This document shows, piece after piece, positions 1-15,451 of a DNA stretch of 64,000 nucleotides (positions are counted from its first letter, which is position 1; the number at the start of each line of letters is the position of its first letter). The position numbers and the translations under genes are program-made. The stretch lies in NCBI GenBank assembly GCA_030141605.1, contig JAQGDQ010000136.1, forward strand, positions 456,001 through 520,000, read 5' to 3'. The DNA comes from Tubiluchus corallicola. Lineage: Eukaryota; Priapulida; Priapulimorpha; Priapulimorphida; Tubiluchidae. The notes under the pieces were generated by a model. That model was not told where the DNA came from. It did not search any database and worked only from the letters and a program-made list of their open reading frames with translations.

Positions 1-1895
1 AGAATAATGACTGACAACTAATGAAAAAATCCCACAATTAAGAAACAACAACAGAAACACATTTCAAAATGCAGATGTGGCTTCAAACTTCAATTTTTTT
101 AAAATTAAGTTTAATTCTAACAGTATTGATAGTAAATTTTACAAATAAATCTATGAACTTAATGTCATATGGGCTTTCTTCAAAGTGTCAGTAATGCTGA
201 CTTCACTAATATAGTCTCCGTGTTGTGTTATATTACATGGACCTCAAATTCAGTTTATTTCACCAGCAAGCTATAATATCTCTTACTATAAGAGGAAACC
301 TCTTACTACAATATAATCTTTAAGCAGTTCCTTGCATTGTTTTCTTCTGATTACTCACCACATAGTTTTACTTTTTCTGTGTTGCCTTCACTACCCCTGG
401 GTCTCTTTATAATACCTGCTGCCCAATCAGTTTGACAACTTTTTCTTCTATGTAAGTTATGAGTCCCTGCTAGATATCTTATTACTGCTGCATATCTTAG
501 TTACTTTTGCATTTCTGTAGTCAATGATTTCCAAATACGTGCAAACAACAGGTCACAATTGACATTATCACATACTTACATAGGATATAGATTAACAGAA
601 GTGTATAAAAACAAAATAGTTAAACTTATAGGCCTATATCAGTTTATACACAGATTTGTCTTCAACATAACATGTAGTAATTCCAATATACAGTATATAA
701 ATGCAAAGCCAAATTGTAATAGAATTTACTAAATAAATCATGAGTCTAACAAGACACAAGTCAAAAATTCTTTTTGCTTTCAAATATACTTCTATGTTTT
801 CTTTTGGAAACACATCTATAACCTTATCAGTACATTGATGAGCAAGTACTTAAAAAGTACATAAAGATCTTACATTATTTTAGTTAACTAAATTTGACTA
901 CGTACTATTATTAACTTTAAAATTAAAACAAGTGGTGATACAGTACAGAAACATTTTAATAGCAACCAGTAAAAAGAGGTGGTGCAATATACAAGTAATT
1001 TTTTAATATTGAAATCTTAAATTTTGAAATTTAAAGCAGAATCAGCTTTTGCCCTGGAATGTACAACTCCTTTGCACTGTCACCCCCCCCCCCCCTCAAA
1101 GTTATGTCTCGTAAGCCTATGGTTTTATCCTTCTGCCTTTTTCTCTTGTAGTTTTTTTATTTGCTGGGCTTCTTTGTTTTTTCTTTGCGATTGTGGCTTC
1201 TTTCATTGAGTCCTTTAAGAGCAGTGTGGCTCCTACCTTTAAAGCAATGGAATGGGACCAAAGAGGCTAAACATTATCCTTGCTTTTGCTAGATCAATTC
1301 TAAGTACACCTAAGCTGATCTTGAAATTATGCCTACTCCTGCACAGTGAGAATGAAGACATACAAAAAACTGTAGATATTCGAAAAAGATGGCTTTTCTT
1401 GGCTTACAGTCTAGAGTGTGAACGGAAGCTGTGCAGTGTGCACATCCTTTCCAAACACTTATTTCTAGAACTATCGCTTAATTTAGACTAGGCGAATCTA
1501 CTTGCTTTAATCAATAAATTATATTACTTTATTTTGTTCACCAATAATTGTTATGAAATTATCGAGACCGTCTTCACACAACTTCTAAAATTTCACAAAT
1601 ACGATGCTGTAATTGCACGACAAGACAGTGGCCAAACTGCATAAAACTGATTACGTAGAAGAAATATAAAAAACACAGCATTTGCTTACAATTGCACTTT
1701 ACCTTAAATAACTCAAAAATTCAAATGGTTACAATGGGTAGGTGTGTGTTGTACTAGTTGGCAGTTGTTTAACTTATAACGTCTTTTGACTGAATGGGTT
1801 TGTCTCGCGTAGTGAGTTCTTTTACAATGGGAGTTGGCAGTTGTTTAACTTATAATAACTATCATTCAAAGTAAGTAAGGAATAATAAAACTTAC
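1..1895. other. AT-rich stretch without a supported exon
   Basis: No exon could be supported here on either strand. It lies downstream (minus strand) of the putative first exon at 1896-1952, so it is probably intron of that gene. A run of 13 C lies at 1083-1095. A basic, lysine-rich minus-strand frame at about 1098-1215 ends in a stop, but its splice context is poor and I recognise nothing in it. Confidence 0.5.
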
Positions 1896-1952
1896 CAAAG
1901 GTTGTGGTTTATGAGTAATCGTCTGACCAGGCATCTGCTGGGTGGCCGCCAT
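1896..1952 (-). CDS. Putative first coding exon of an unidentified gene (19 codons)
   Basis: On the minus strand a start codon in good context (ACATGG) opens a 19-codon frame, MAATQQMPGQTITHKPQPL, ending exactly at a strong donor (GTAAGTTT) in phase 0. An RFX-type X-box palindrome lies 12-27 bases upstream of the start, and the start sits inside a GCGGCC-type motif resembling a YY1 site. Together these look like a real promoter and first exon. The gene would continue to the left, out of the window or into the first 1.9 kb, where I found no matching second exon. The short N-terminus is not diagnostic, so I name no product. It could still be a chance open frame. Confidence 0.45.
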
Positions 1953-1964
1953 GTTCTATGCTCT

Positions 1965-1979
1965 GTTACCCTAGGCAAC
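1965..1979. promoter_or_regulatory. RFX X-box-like palindrome
   Basis: GTTACC-CTA-GGCAAC is two six-base half-sites in inverted orientation with a 3-base spacer, matching the X-box recognised by RFX transcription factors. It lies just upstream of the minus-strand start at 1952, where functional X-boxes of ciliary genes usually sit. The match is seen directly; regulation by RFX is inference. Confidence 0.5.
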
Positions 1980-2370
1980 CAGTCAATATCTGGATGTGCA
2001 GCAGCAACAGAGTGAGGAAGAAGTTAATTTGTAAGTTTAATAAACGCTGAGTACATCTACATGCTGCAACTAAAGAGACCAGATATCAACAAACAGAAAA
2101 GATTCGTGAACATCGAAGGCACAAAACCAGGTGTTGGCAGAGATAGATAGACAACTATGTGCAATCAAAACGTAATGCTTATTCTGAGATAAATGGGCGA
2201 TGAAATTTTTCCTGACTACCTTAAAAACACGCGATACATTTCACCTTAAACGACTTGTCTGGAGCTCGTTAGCATTAGGAGAGTGTTAATTCCAAATTTA
2301 CACAAACGTAGTATAATGCTCATTAATGCACCTAGAAGAGTTAATTCGAGTGATTGTCTTCAGTATTAAA

Positions 2371-2384
2371 CTAGCGCCATCTAC
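2371..2384 (-). promoter_or_regulatory. CTCF-like motif
   Basis: On the minus strand this reads GTAGATGGCGCTAG, which matches the core of the bilaterian CTCF insulator motif (YAGRKGGCRS). A second, fuller match lies at 3888-3902. This is a sequence match only. Confidence 0.3.
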
Positions 2385-3887
2385 TATCGAAACTTCCAAA
2401 CACCGTGATTGCGAATCGTGATTCTGATGATTCTGTCCATATTAACCATTCAAACACCTAAAGCCAATTAGAACCACTCCTTAGGTCACTTTCAATTGTG
2501 GCAGCACATATAATACTTGCGTTGCGAGCAACTAAAATTGACTCACATATACATGAGAACGACTCAACGCGTATATTATAGGTTAACATCCGAGTATACA
2601 AATAAGCTTAATCATTAATAATTATTAAGAACTTTAATAGAATGTGGGCTCAAGTCACCTACAAGTGTATTTACATTGGTTTGCACTTCTTAACTTACTA
2701 AATTATCACAAAAATGACGCATTATTGTATGAGCGGCTCATACGCAATATTCGCCATACCAATCTGATTTGTTAACGACTAATGTATGGCTCTCTAGCTA
2801 ATTAATTGAGAGATTTGTGGTCGATATTACTGATAGCCTGATAATAAGCTTGGTTACCGTGAGCTCAAATCAAGAGTATTGATTAAACGCATTCAACCAA
2901 CTCTAACCCGCGAAGAAAATGATTGAAATCGACCGAGTAAGTTAACTCAGACAAAAAAAACACGAGCAAAATCTTTTCACCTGTACGTGCAGCCTATAGT
3001 GTTATAGCCTACAGCATTATTTGCAATGACTGTAGCTATAAAACAATCAGTATAGCAATCACAAAGTATGAGTAAATTAGGTATTTACTATTTAGGCTAA
3101 GAGATACAGTAAACAAACTGATTATTAAAATTACATGGGTAATTTATATTAACAACATTATATTAATATATTATATTAGATAATTATATTAACATTTTTA
3201 TTTTGTATATTCTCAAAGCAGGACATCGTATATCAGTAGTACGCAGCATTATTTGAGCACAATATATGTATCATATTTTCGCAAGATCTCTATATATTTT
3301 TATATACACACTATAGAAATTCTTCGGGAGGGGGGGGGGGGGCAATTCAGAAATATAAATCTAACTTGAGATTCCACATTTTAGTTGCCAGAAAGCCCCC
3401 AAACTTCTAAAATGTAGGAAATTTCTGGGCATCTTTGGTGTATCCGACCGTACAGACGTTTCCCCTTAGGCCCACCCATAATTAAACGAATTGATCCCAC
3501 TCGTGGTTCTCAAACAACTCGCCTATGTGCGCTGTAGCCTGTAATCCTGTTAATGAGTTTAGGACTGAACTTGTTCCATAACTTCCCTTTAACGCACTAA
3601 AACATTACTTGAAGTGAATGAACATAAAAGCAAAAGAGCCAAGTTTATTATATCGTAAGATCCCAAATATTCAACTTTAGCATCTGTTTTAATTTACAGA
3701 GAAATTTTGCATCACATTAAGAAGACGTTGGTTTAGTAAAATTAAATTATACATGACGAAATAACATGTATTAAACTATATTCTGTAGAAGGTAGTCTAA
3801 AACTTCTCGAAGCCGTCGAGAAAATCTTCCCACCATCTCTAAAATAGAAGCCGGCTTACAAGTTGAAAGTAAGCTGCCATGTACCTG

Positions 3888-3902
3888 CCGCCATCTATTG
3901 GA
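3888..3902 (-). promoter_or_regulatory. CTCF-like motif
   Basis: On the minus strand this reads CCAATAGATGGCGGC, one mismatch from the 14-base CTCF consensus CCASYAGRKGGCRS. The orientation matches the site at 2371. Binding is not shown. Confidence 0.3.
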
Positions 3903-6900
3903 CAGAATAGTACAATTTACTAAAGAGATGGGGTTGGTAATAATTTATAAACAGATAGAAATTGTTTATTGTTCATAAAACTAGAAGCATTTTAATGGAG
4001 ATAAACAGTGGTAGATTCTAATCAAATTCTATTGTTTGTACTTGAAAATGTAACTCTTATGAAGTGATCTGCAAGTTACGTCAGCGTGTAGGCCTACATA
4101 GCCTTTCAGAACTATGTTATTGGCCTGCTGTATTTTGGTTCATATCGGTTCATAGCCTTTTATCCACAGCCTTTTAGGACCATGTTATCAAAACAAACCT
4201 TGGATGCCTCCGACAAAGGCCATAAAGAACACCGTTTAAAGTCAAGTTCAAATATCAAGTGAGTGTTTTCCATGCGGTGACTGGTGGCGCTTCAGTAGTT
4301 CTAAATCAATCAACTTAGTCCAGCTCAAATCAACCAATTTCTCTTCCCCCCCCCCCATTCAGTTAACTCTGAACAAACACAAAGTCATCATTCAACGCCA
4401 ATTACTAAAATAACAAGCGAATTTCCCCTAATGAATTACCTAGAGTGGAACAGATATTGCCACAAAGCGATGTGAATTGAAGCCATGCATTAACCAAATA
4501 GCTTTGATAATAAACGCCTCAAACTATAACAATAATTGAGTGGCGCATCCGTGAATTTGCATAACTACCCTCATTACATTTAAATTTTTCAAAGCAGAAC
4601 AAAATTAACCCGTATAGTTATAATTTAATTAACTAGGTGGTAGGGCCAAGCCTGTCTTTAAAAATAAACTCGCAATATTAAACAATGCTGCGCAATATAC
4701 AGTTTGGACCAGAAACTATGTATAACGCCATCATTTAGGACTATTGATTCGCTTTTATGATAACGTTGTTAGTTCAACATCTCGTCAATATGCTGCAAAA
4801 GTTCAGCTAATGTCACGGTAACGCGCACTAATAGTCAAATACATAATTTATAACAACGCAGGATACATGGTGATCTGCAGAAGTCAGCGAAAGCGTAGAA
4901 ATTTTCACATGCGAATGTCTCCTCACAAGAGGTTAGTCAGCTTCAGGTTACAAAGCTTAGGAAGACGCCCCTTCGCACCCGATTCCTAAAGTGTTGACAT
5001 GTACCAGTAGACCCACGGGATAGGATCATATGTTGTTTAGACAAACAAACACAAACTGTTGTTGAATCACTACCCAGATGATTCCGAAATATGTTGAGAG
5101 CTTATGTATTCATAGGAAATTAAAGTTTACCCTGACAGATTTTGATACAGTTATATAATACTTGTAAATTAAAAGATTGCCTTATTAATATTGATCGGCT
5201 AACCTGTATCTGTGCATATGCGTTACTGAGGTATTATAAAACCGTAGTTTATCATAACAAACGTTCATAACCGCAGACGTATATTTCTACGAGACTACGA
5301 TATCACTGTTTTGTGAGCCAGTTGTTATGTTATTACATAGAAAACACATTTATAAAAAAATTTCTCTTATATGCTAAACTGATGTAGGGCATATGTACTG
5401 GCCAGGCCGCAATAACGAAGCATAAATAGTTTCGTAGCAGTTCAATATTAACACACCATAAACAAATTTCTTATATTACACCGCTAGTTGTACATGCAGG
5501 TTAAGAAGGCGGGAGATAATGAAGTGCACCAATCTCTTCACACCTTCACGTATATCAGCGAAATTAAACATGCTACTATTGCGAATGCAATTGTTGGGTA
5601 GGCGCTATCAAGTTTATCCAATAATCCTCATTCCGGCAGGTTACGCCACAACACTGAATAATAAAATTCATAGGCAGCAAAATTAATACAGTGAACTAGC
5701 CAGCCCTGCAAAAACATTTGCGCATAAACCCACAATGACAAACCACCCACATCAGATTACCCATACCATTCCACCCATACTACACCGTCCACACCACGTC
5801 ACACCACTCACACCATGCCATAACTTTAAATTTTTTAAAACGTTTGCAGTGTTGCCTATTTACAGGAAAAAAAGAAGCTACGAATGTCTATGCCACTTTC
5901 ATGTAGACATTGCAAAACGAAGTCTAACGAAGTCCCCTAGTGAACCGCTATGCCCTCTTCAGGTAACAAACAAGCATCAAGTTCCCCACGGAGCAACAAC
6001 AAGCAAATGCACTTAATTCCATACAAACCCACATAACTTCTTTATACTTGCAACTCAAAGAAATCGCTAAAATAGACAGCCAACGATTTGAAAGGTAAGG
6101 AAATGGAGAAATGTGATCAATAGTTAGAGGCTGACGTGAATAAGCTACAAATAAAAGGTTGCGTGGTGAAAGAGTTAAATGGGAAGTGGAATGAAGGATG
6201 TTGATTGTTGAGAATTTAAACGAAGATCGTGTGAACGTCAAATAAAAATGAAGTATTCAAAACACAGGAACATACACTTTCGCAGAAATTTGACTTTCAC
6301 TACAGGGCCGCTTCCATGCATTTTTACGCTAATCGTCTCAAACAAGGTCTTAGCTATTCAAGTTTAGAACATATAATAAAAAGGTCATGATGTTCTTCTT
6401 CAAACGAGTGCGATTGTAATTTTCAGAGAATCAACTTTTTGGTAGAGAATTCCATAGACAAGAAGCACGAGAGAAAAAACTGGATTTATAAAAAGGAATA
6501 CTACACAAATTATATCGGTATTCAGAGCTAGGGAGAAAATGTAGAGCACAGAAGCAACAGTAAAAGAAACTTGATGTAGCAACCTTTAAGCAAAGGACTG
6601 TAGAGTTTCCAAATCAGACCAACCAGATTACAATACACTTTTGTAATCTGTCAAGTCGTTTGAGGTAACAAACTAAGGTTACCAGATGTGACTGCAGTAC
6701 TGCTTACAAGGTCGAATGCTCGCTTTCTAAAACAGAGTAAAGCTTTAGGAGTTAGATAATTACGAACACGATATCGTGCATCAATATTTTTTTCGATAAG
6801 CTTTAGCCGCTTGTGTAAGATATTTCTGCCACCTGCGAACGGAAATCCCTAACTGTGCATTTCAGTTAAGATGAGGACTTTGGAAACCAACCTCCTATTA

Positions 6901-7059
6901 AACACGAAGGCTGGCCCCTAGTTGGACAGCTACCCTTGCAAGGAGGGTTTCTCTGAAGGCAAGTAATAATGAAACAACATTATACCATTCATAATATTGA
7001 AAATGTAACCTAGCCACAGGGGGGGGGGGCAAGCAAGCCCAACTTAGTGCCGGCCCCAA

Positions 7060-7480
7060 GCCCAAATAAATAGGGAGGGTTAGGGTCAGGAAGAGCATCC
7101 GCCTGTAAAAACTGCGCCAAAACCTTCTATGAATGAGTCGGTGAGACTTAAAGGTAAAGTCCATAAAGATAGTGGTCAGACCGGCTCTATAATATGGGCT
7201 GGAAACAGCTTCTCCAAAGAAGACCGAAGAGAAGAAAATGGGTGTGGTGGAGATGAGGATGTTGAGATGGATGGTTGGAATAACAAGAAGAGATAAAATT
7301 AGAAATAATAATATCAAAGGAACAGTAAAAGTAGTGGAAGCCTCGCAAGATTGCGACGGTACGGACACCTGAAAGGAAGAGTCGGTGAAGACCATGTAGG
7401 AAGGGAAGACATAAATGAAGAGATGGTCAACAACAGCGACCCCGCATAGGGAAAAGCCGGGAGGAAGAAGAAGAATATTG
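7060..7480 (+). mobile_element. 3' remnant of an RTE-type non-LTR retrotransposon (LINE)
   Basis: The plus strand encodes a degenerate reverse-transcriptase C-terminus. The frame at about 7235-7345 reads EMRMLRWMVGITRRDKIRN followed by IKGTVKVVE, the post-RT block typical of RTE-family LINEs. A shifted frame then gives a YGH-type motif. It ends at about 7435-7480 in a segment with gcgaccccgcatagggaaaa and a GAAGAA-rich tail, the usual 3' end of RTE elements. Just before it, at 7070-7127, is another RTE-like tail segment containing aggaagagcatccg, so two nested fragments may be present. The 251-codon minus-strand frame across this region is only the shadow of this element. No target duplication was found. 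Confidence 0.75.
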
Positions 7481-7529
7481 AAAATATAGGGGTCGTCTAG
7501 TTGTACAGCTGCAATCATAACAGGGTTGC

Positions 7530-10174
7530 ACCAATAAACCGAAAAAGTATTGAACATTGTTTTATGCCTATTTAGCTTAAAGTTGTTTGGCACTTTGATA
7601 AAATCAAGTAGTTTGAGAATGTGGAATTGCGTGCAACCAATATCAGTTAGCACAGAAAGCTTTACAGTCCGTACGCAACACAGGTCTATTAATCATCGCA
7701 TATATGTCACTCTAACTAAGTAAATAACAGGCAGCTGAATGAAAGTTCATGCCAAATACAATTAATCACACAGGCAGGATGATCTGGATTACAATAATGC
7801 AAGGCAAATACAATGTTCTGAAAATAGCCAAGGCAAAACTCACAGTAAATATTGATACCGAAGAAAGCGATTTAGACAGTGAAAGTTCTTAGTGACAAAT
7901 TCAGTTAAGCTGTGTTCATCTAAATTCATCCAATAACCGTAACGGCAACGGGCAAGTACAAACTTTGTGCTGTTTAGTTAAAAAGCTGTTGAGAAAGGAT
8001 AGTATACAATGGCGACAGAAAGTACAAAACTTTTGCACGCGCACATAGATAAAGTTCACTTTAATGTCCTGTAAACCGGCACAGTCAAGAAAAGAGGTTA
8101 ACTTCTGCCCGGCGACTAGTTCTAGCGGCTAGTTATTGCCGTTTCAGCTATCGCCGTCAGTACCAACACACCTTTAGATTTCAACAAATTGTAGAACTAA
8201 TTTTTACAAAAATACAGGCATTGCAGAACTAATTTTACAAAATTACAGACAGAAGAGTGAGGACAGACAACAGTGACGCTATCGTGATCCTCAAAATCTG
8301 CTAAACGTACTCAGCGTGTTTAGTTTAGGGTCTATACTCCTGGGAGAAGAAATCAATACCTACAAACAAGAACACACAAACAGCCAGATAAACAGAGACG
8401 ATTCTAGATTACAGCAACATTTCATTCAGCAATGGAGTTATCAGCAAGCAGTAAAACTAGTGAACCGAAGGCTGTCTGCATCATAAAAATGTAACACAGT
8501 TAAAGCAGGAGGGTAAAGCCCGGGACTGAATTAAAACTCCTTGCCAAATACTGCCAACGGGCTCAGCAAATGCTCTGAATAAAATTTATTCAGACAAGCT
8601 GTTAAATAGTAGAACAAGGTACTGTCTTAGAAACTGAAAGGCTCCACTTAACTTCAGTTTTATATAATCACTCGTTTTACTGATTATATGATCTAGAACA
8701 CGGTCACCCTATGTCAACAAACTGCTTGTGTAACGCATCCTTATCAGTCTTAACCAGTTACAGTTATAGCTAATCCATTAACACAACAGCTATGATGAAA
8801 ATGGAAAGCAGACAATTTCTTAAAAAGACACTTAATCTTCCGATTAAGTAATTTACAATTTTGAAAATCAATACCTACTAAGAGCGCAAACTCTAAATAA
8901 GCAATCATTCTCAATTTTATATTGCAAATCAAAAACCAACAGAGCCAGAAACCAAACAGGTCAGACAGTGAGGTAAGTTCACATGTCCCGGTAATGAATA
9001 CAATGTGCTTGCTGAACTTCGCTTTACCTTTTAGATAGTCAAAAAATCGTAATTTTTATTCAAAAACCCGTGCACATTATGCTCTATACATTTTCTTTTG
9101 GATCTCAGTTTAAAACCTGTACGAAATGCATAAACCAGCTACTATTTTTCGCAAACCCATTTCGGAGACTTTATTTTGAAATAAAATGATTTATTAAAAA
9201 AATCAATGGAACTCCAACAATTAGTTTTTAACAATAATAAGTTAACAAGCATAAAGTGATGATCATCGAGCCTTGCCATTTTCGTAAAAGCTCAGCATGG
9301 AAGAACTATATGCATGCTTGTATGTTGAATATGAACCATTTTTGGTACTTGGCAAGAAGCTACAAAATAACAAAAGAGAAAGTGCAAAAAATGAAAAATT
9401 AAAAGCCAAATAATATGACAGATAAACCAATAAATGAACTTGTTAATAAGCTACTATGGCATGGAACCTGCTACAACAGCACTAAATATTTACTGATGTT
9501 TCTCTTGCAATTAGTTTTTACAATAATAAGTTCTGGGAAAACAAGTTATAAGTATAAGGAATTTCAGAGAAAATTTCAAAAAGAAATGATACCAAATGGA
9601 TATAGAACTGGATTACACGTGTTCTGAGTTCTGAGTGACATCAGAGATGTCACTTAATCAAATTTTGGACCAATTCATTATTCATTCTGGTTTATTCTGG
9701 AATTCTGGTTCATTCAAGATACGAATAAAGCTTTGCTGCTCGATTCGATTGTCATGCCGTACAACTTATCTAATACCTACGAATTTAAGGAAATAGTTCT
9801 TGAGATCTACTTACTTTAAACGGCGCCATAAAGTAAATCACTTATATCAAGAGCATCTACACCAGCAGAATCACGGTCCGTGTGTCAACACAAAAGCACA
9901 CAAAGTTGATATGGAAGCAGCGTAGCACTTAAGACGCTGGTCAAATCAGGTATGACGGCTCTGAATATAAGCTTATATAAATTCAAACTGCGTGCGAATT
10001 AAATGCCTTGTTTAATTTTACAAGCTATTGGTAACACCAGTGCTACGTGAGCATATAGCATGCAAACATGGTCGTTTACTTAGAATTGTATGTAAAATTG
10101 TACGTATAAAATACGTATATGTTTTAACTAGTTAAATGATCGACATCAGTATCAAACGCAACCCAAAATTTATA
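7530..10174. other. No recognisable feature
   Basis: Nothing coding or repetitive that I can support on either strand. Short open frames here look like chance in AT-rich DNA. Confidence 0.5.
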
Positions 10175-10511
10175 CTCTAGAGCAGTGGTTCCCTAGAAGC
10201 AGGGGTAAATTAACCCCCGGGGGTAATATGTTTTTTTTGGGGGGGGGGGTAACGGGCACCCCTCTGAAAATTTTTAAAACTTCGCTCGGAATGCATTTTA
10301 CGTAGTTCTTCTTGAAGAGACTGCCTACAACAACAACACCTGGAAATTTATTTATGTCACGAGCAAACATAAATAATTTTGCTTGCTCGTGGTATATACG
10401 TGTGTTTACTTTTTGAGTTGGAGAAGTAGTACTAGGTGGGGGTAATGGACACGACCGAGTTTCCCGATTTGGGTAACGGTCCGAGAAAGTTTGGAAACCA
10501 CTGCTCTACAG
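10175..10511. mobile_element. Short non-autonomous hAT element (MITE) with 8-bp target duplication
   Basis: The element itself is 10183-10503 (321 bp). It starts CAGTGGTTCCC and ends GGAAACCACTG, the inverted ends of the widespread CAGTGGTTC group of hAT transposons. The flanking 8-mers ctctagag (10175-10182) and ctctacag (10504-10511) differ at one base, as expected for an old hAT target duplication. The inside is G-rich with an 11-G run and has no transposase. Confidence 0.85.
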
Positions 10512-12974
<2,463 letters not shown>

Positions 12975-13299
12975 CACATATAAGTACTTTCTTGCGAGTC
13001 TGTGTAACAAAGAAATAAAAATTAAAAACTACACAATAACTGTAGCACTAAAAATACTTTTAAATTCTTAAAAACATCCATCACAAAACAAACATCACAA
13101 AATAACAGAAATTACCCACACGAATTGCGCACATTACATTTCCACAGTTTTCCACAACAAAACCTATAAAATGTAGAAAACTGATGAAAAATAAATGAGA
13201 TTTCATTCACTAATGGCGGAGTGGGGGAAAATGAAAACAGCTCAATTTGAACTAATGAATGTAGATAAATGCTTTGTTTCCTATAATGCGTGTGTGTGT

Positions 13300-13313
13300 G
13301 GGGGGGGGGGGGG
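13300..13313. repeat. Poly(G) run of 14
   Basis: The longest of six G/C homopolymers of at least 11 bases in the first 13.4 kb, directly following a short (TG)n run. The others are 1083-1095, 3330-3342, 4346-4356, 7019-7029 and 10239-10249. Confidence 0.95.
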
Positions 13314-13733
13314 ATAACTTGAGTGCAATGACTAATGTCTTCATTAGACAATTCAGTTAATTTCGTATATTTCAAAAATTTGACGAAAACATTCTATTAA
13401 TATCACCTAAGGATGAGTCAAAAGATGCTGAGCCACTAATGCAACTTCATTTTCAGTAACATCAAGTTAGGCAATGTTGGCTCTGGCAAATAAATGGAAC
13501 AATAACAATCTACACCTGATGGAAAACTTTCCTACAATGTTATGAGCTTGCAATGGTTAGTAGTATCATTCATGCTACATAACCTCAACTTTCTATATGA
13601 TAATATATGTACAGACAGATGGCAACAGTGGCACTGTTGAGTGATACAGAAGGTAATAAGGATGGTGTAAATTTTAAGAACAAGTACTGAGCATGCCAAA
13701 ATTAAGTATACTTATATATCTGTATAGATATAA

Positions 13734-14144
13734 CACTAGAACAGTGGTTCTTAACCTGGGGTCGATCTCAGGGGTTCGGCAGAGGATGCTGGACATAAAA
13801 ACGAAGAAAAGGAACAGACTTTGCTGTGAAAATGACATCAGAGTGGCACTTGCCAAGGTGAAGGCCACGCATATCTGAACTGGTCCCTCAAAGCAACAGC
13901 AGAAGTCACACTGGTTTGCAGGTATGTAATTCGTTGTGAGTTTATGCATTGTGTTGGTTTTGTTCTTTGAACAAGGTGATGTTCATGCACGGCTCATTTT
14001 GTGTACCAGTAAAAAAACATATCTATGTCTTGAATTTGAAAAAAATCATATTTTATTTTTCACTAAAGAGGGGTTCGGTGAATGCGCATATGAAACTGGT
14101 GGGGTTCGGTACCTCCAACAAGGTTAAGAACCACTGCACTAGAA
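13734..14144 (+). mobile_element. Internally deleted hAT transposon keeping the end of its transposase
   Basis: The element is 13742-14136 (395 bp). The left end CAGTGGTTCTTAACC and right end GGTTAAGAACCACTG are perfect 15-bp inverted repeats, flanked by a perfect 8-bp duplication (cactagaa at 13734-13741 and 14137-14144). At about 13805-13920 the plus strand encodes NRLCCENDIRVALAKVK followed, after a stop, by KQQQKSHW. This resembles the C-terminus of ZBED5-like hAT transposases (a D-R-AL-S/K block, then a QQ-SH tail). It is therefore a deletion derivative of an autonomous copy. The duplication shows it is more recent than most repeats here. Confidence 0.88.
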
Positions 14145-15451
14145 TATGTGCCACAGCAAAACGGAAGCCTGAGCAGCTCCATAAATTTTGAGGCAGTAGT
14201 CCGAGAAAATAAATCCAACCTATTTAAACTATCACTCTGCAAGAAAATAGGAAAACAGTAATCTTATTTATAGAACATTACAGCAAAAAACAGAATCAAA
14301 AAGGAACACATTATAAAGCTTTCAATACGAAAAATAGAACAGAAACCGACTAGCATAAAAAAAACAAAAAGTAATCACCAATAAACACATGCTAATTTAA
14401 ATTCTTCATCCTTTGGCTGACTTAATTTTAGAATCTTACTTTATCTCAGCGATAATAAGACATGAATCTGTCAGGCGTAATATGAAGCACCAAACTTCAA
14501 AACTGTGTTAAGGGTGAAAACGTTACACAAAGTATTTTTTATCACACATCAGAAACTGCCATCTAAGCTATAACAAATCTTCAACAGGCTATATTGCTGC
14601 AAAATTTTAGCCATATTCCGCAATACTATTACAGGACGCTGTAAGTGTATAATAATCACAGTCCAGAAAACAGTTATGAAGCCTTTTCTTTACTGACGCA
14701 ACTAGACAAAATATCACTGAATGGAATAGGATATATACCTAGATTAGATACTCCAGAGCAATTTAACTTTGGTAAATGCTCTGTGAGATTATGCACATTT
14801 GGTGGCCATTATGGCAGCCAGAAAGTGACTAGATGTACATCTTTTAAGCTTGTATGTTAAAAAGTACCTGAAATAAAAAGCTCTGTCAAAAATATAATTG
14901 TCATGATCTTTTTGTTGTGTGCATTTGCAATTCTTATTATTGATGAATTATGCATAGGTCCAAAACTCCATTTCATTCTGCTGCTAACTATTCAGCTAAA
15001 GACGTCTGATTTGCAAAGTATCATGTTCATGAATTTATAATATTAATAGGTTAAATCAATGTTATGTTATATCCAAGCAGTTGATGATACAGTTCTAAGA
15101 TTATATTAATTACCGAGTACAAAGCTGTCATAAATTACCTATATACTATGTAGTCACGGAATCTCTGATGGAATTACGGAAACTGCAGTATCGCAAGTAC
15201 TGTATATTCGAATTTGAAATACACGAGTGATTGACCATGATTAAATTTTAAAGATCAAGTCCGGCAGAGAGTAAAAAATTGCCTATTAAGACTATAACCA
15301 ATGAAATCAAAAGTTAGTCTTTAATCATACATACACACTGATGCTAACTTGCTACAATCTTACAGTACAAGTTACATTACCTGGGCCTACTACTACTCTG
15401 TACTACTAGCTTCAGCTTGGACTTTGAACTGGATTCGGCGAATGAACTTAC
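14145..15451. other. Presumed intron, nothing recognised
   Basis: This directly follows the donor of the exon at 15452-15514. I saw no acceptor plus open frame that I could link to that exon. Confidence 0.4.

Larger units (their letters stand above)
1980..7060. other. Non-coding AT-rich stretch with G/C homopolymers
   Basis: I support no exon here. It may be intergenic or intron of the gene starting at 15514. It contains a 13-G run (3330-3342), an 11-C run (4346-4356) and two AGATGGCG-type motifs (about 2371-2384 and 3886-3903). The longest open frames (5735-6016 plus, 5948-6241 minus) overlap each other and have low-complexity composition, so I treat them as chance. Confidence 0.5.

Noticed and set aside
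330-455. Minus-strand segment bounded by AG and GTGAGT that is open in one frame
   Set aside because: Its phase is incompatible with the phase-0 first exon at 1896-1952, and no protein family was recognised.
1098-1215. Basic minus-strand frame as the terminal exon of the 15514 or 1952 gene
   Set aside because: Acceptor lacks a pyrimidine tract, phase does not clearly match either first exon, and the lysine-rich composition is typical of A-rich DNA.
6898-7653. 251-codon minus-strand open frame, the longest in the window
   Set aside because: It is the antisense shadow of the RTE LINE remnant on the plus strand; its Leu/Phe-rich composition comes from the purine-rich sense strand.
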